DNA of 20,225 bases from a virus, in IMG/VR virus record IMGVR_UViG_3300009159_000424, positions 1 to 20,225 of that record; one strand, given 5' to 3'. Every line of letters starts with the position of its first letter. Position 1 is the stretch's first letter. Both the position numbers and the translations under genes were made by a program. The notes under the pieces were generated by a model. The model worked only from the letters and a program-made list of their open reading frames with translations. It was not told the origin of the DNA and searched no databases. Positions 19,332 through 20,225 of this stretch are shown here, in pieces.

Positions 19332-19334
19332 ATT

Positions 19335-19520
19335 ATGAAAACAGAACAACAAATCAGAGAAAAGTACAAAGAGATGTTAAAGCATACAGAAGATTTAGAT
19401 GATATGGTTAACAACCCAAGTAAGTATAGTGGTATTGATATTGAAAATATTCAAGACCATATTAAAGTAAGGGAAGAACAGTATAGAATGAATGCTCTAA
19501 TTAAGTGGATTTTAAATTAA
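19335..19520 (+). CDS. Small helical protein, 61 residues
   Basis: Charged, mostly helical (TEQQIREKYKEMLKHTEDL ... DHIKVREEQYRMNALIKW). Phage genomes often have such short coiled-coil-like proteins of no known role. Starts three bases after the cREC stop, so it is in the same transcript. Confidence 0.74.
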   Translation: MKTEQQIREKYKEMLKHTEDLDDMVNNPSKYSGIDIENIQDHIKVREEQYRMNALIKWILN

Positions 19521-19526
19521 CAAACT

Positions 19527-20129
19527 ATGACACTAAAAAATAAAATAAAATATTTTATAAAAGATTTAGATTTTTTAAGAGCATATAACTCTCCATTCAA
19601 AGCACCAAAATTAAAATGGTATTGTGGAAAAATTGCTTTAGGAACTCCTTACTTCTTTCCTAGAAAATGGGTAAAAGCAACCCCAGAAAGAGCTCATCAA
19701 GCCACTTTAGATTATATAAAAAGCACTGAAGAGTTTAATGAACGTAACCCTAAATATACTCGTAGTATAAGGCCTTATGATGAAATATTTGCAGATAAAA
19801 TGAACTGCTCATATGCTGTTCCTAAGAAAATAGGATTTGATTTTGTTAGACTGGGATGGAAAACAAAATACGATTCATATAGACATGAGTGGAACCCAAT
19901 GATTAGTTTTGTATTTTTTAAATGGCAAATAGCACTTATGTTTATACCAGAGCATGATATGCATTACTGGGAGGCTTGGTTATATTATACAAGAGAAACT
20001 AAAGGAACTACAGCAGAAAGAGTAGCTCAATGCAGAAAAGAAGCACCACAGACTTGGACTAGTCATAGTGAAGGTAAAAAAGAAACAACAGATTATTATA
20101 ATTTAATTTTAAAAAAGAAATGGCTATGA
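19527..20129 (+). CDS. Conserved phage protein of unknown function
   Basis: 200 residues. Motifs: KLKWYCGKIALGTPYFFPRK, then KIGFDFVRLGWKTKYD, RHEWNPMISFVFFKWQIAL, HYWEAWLYYTRET. Aromatic-rich alternation of strands and short helices. I recognise it as a family repeated in large Bacteroidota phages but cannot name a function. Operon with cREC and the 61-residue gene. The stop overlaps the next start (ATGA). Confidence 0.8.
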   Translation: MTLKNKIKYFIKDLDFLRAYNSPFKAPKLKWYCGKIALGTPYFFPRKWVKATPERAHQATLDYIKSTEEFNERNPKYTRSIRPYDEIFADKMNCSYAVPKKIGFDFVRLGWKTKYDSYRHEWNPMISFVFFKWQIALMFIPEHDMHYWEAWLYYTRETKGTTAERVAQCRKEAPQTWTSHSEGKKETTDYYNLILKKKWL

Positions 20130-20225
20130 TAGGAGGGGTACAACCAAAAGTATTACTATCTCAAGAAGAGGATGGTACTTTACATTTAGACGAACTATTT
20201 GAACAAATTTACGGTAAACAAGAAG
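20126..20225 (+). CDS. Partial protein, 5' end of a gene
   Basis: Begins MIGGVQPKVLLSQEEDG and runs off the window (33 residues visible, LDELFEQIYGKQE at the edge). Starts by four-base overlap with the previous stop. Too little for a function call. Confidence 0.65.
   Translation, partial: MIGGVQPKVLLSQEEDGTLHLDELFEQIYGKQE

Noticed and set aside
1-20225. CRISPR array or insertion sequence
   Set aside because: I saw no regularly spaced direct repeats and no transposase or flanking inverted repeats.

Overview
The window looks like part of the genome of a large lytic phage of a Flavobacteriia/Bacteroidota host. It is AT-rich and every credible gene lies on the + strand. It carries a broken-up tRNA array, three homing endonuclease genes, an RNA ligase, a polynucleotide-kinase-like protein, a peptidoglycan hydrolase and many small genes of unknown function. 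The host group is shown by Bacteroidota-type promoters (TTG, 20 bases, then TAnnTTTR), by signal peptides and lipoproteins of that style, and by a protein ending in a type IX secretion (T9SS) sorting domain.

Layout. 1-585: 3' end of queC (7-deazaguanine synthesis, probably for DNA modification). 590-1657: one unknown protein, a secreted protein and a tiny lipoprotein. 1658-2395: no gene, but a dense set of long perfect inverted repeats and crossing helices, best read as a very large structured RNA of the GOLLD/ROOL kind, next to two odd tRNA-like elements. 2602-3228: GIY-YIG homing endonuclease. 3306-5909: a T9SS-sorted protein and a lipoprotein. 5941-6271: two tandem promoters, a 46-residue gene and a strong terminator. 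6283-7860: promoter, tRNA-Ser, a second GIY-YIG endonuclease, then tRNA-Glu, -Ala, -Asp, two CAT tRNAs and several tRNA-like or degenerate elements. 7863-10070: small unknown genes and one coiled-coil protein. 10075-10394: a second structured RNA. 10420-15258: metallophosphoesterase, 5' kinase, third homing endonuclease and an RNA ligase split over two overlapping frames. 15255-17191: secreted proteins, two of them tandem CAP-like lipoproteins, and a membrane-anchored glucosaminidase. 17194-20225: unknown phage proteins plus a cyclic-phosphate-processing receiver-domain (cREC) protein.

How the parts fit. Kinase, phosphoesterase, ligase and cREC protein form a plausible RNA-repair set, and the phage also carries its own tRNAs. 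Together these suggest defence against host anticodon nucleases (inference). Nine promoters with identical spacing drive short operons, probably with host RNA polymerase. The homing endonucleases use a different signal: each has a hairpin at its ribosome-binding region with CTATTTAT near its tip, reminiscent of the T4 I-TevI control scheme. Two of the three sit just 3' of tRNA or tRNA-like genes.

The most novel items are the two structured RNAs, the endonuclease hairpins, the split RNA ligase and the phage-borne T9SS cargo.
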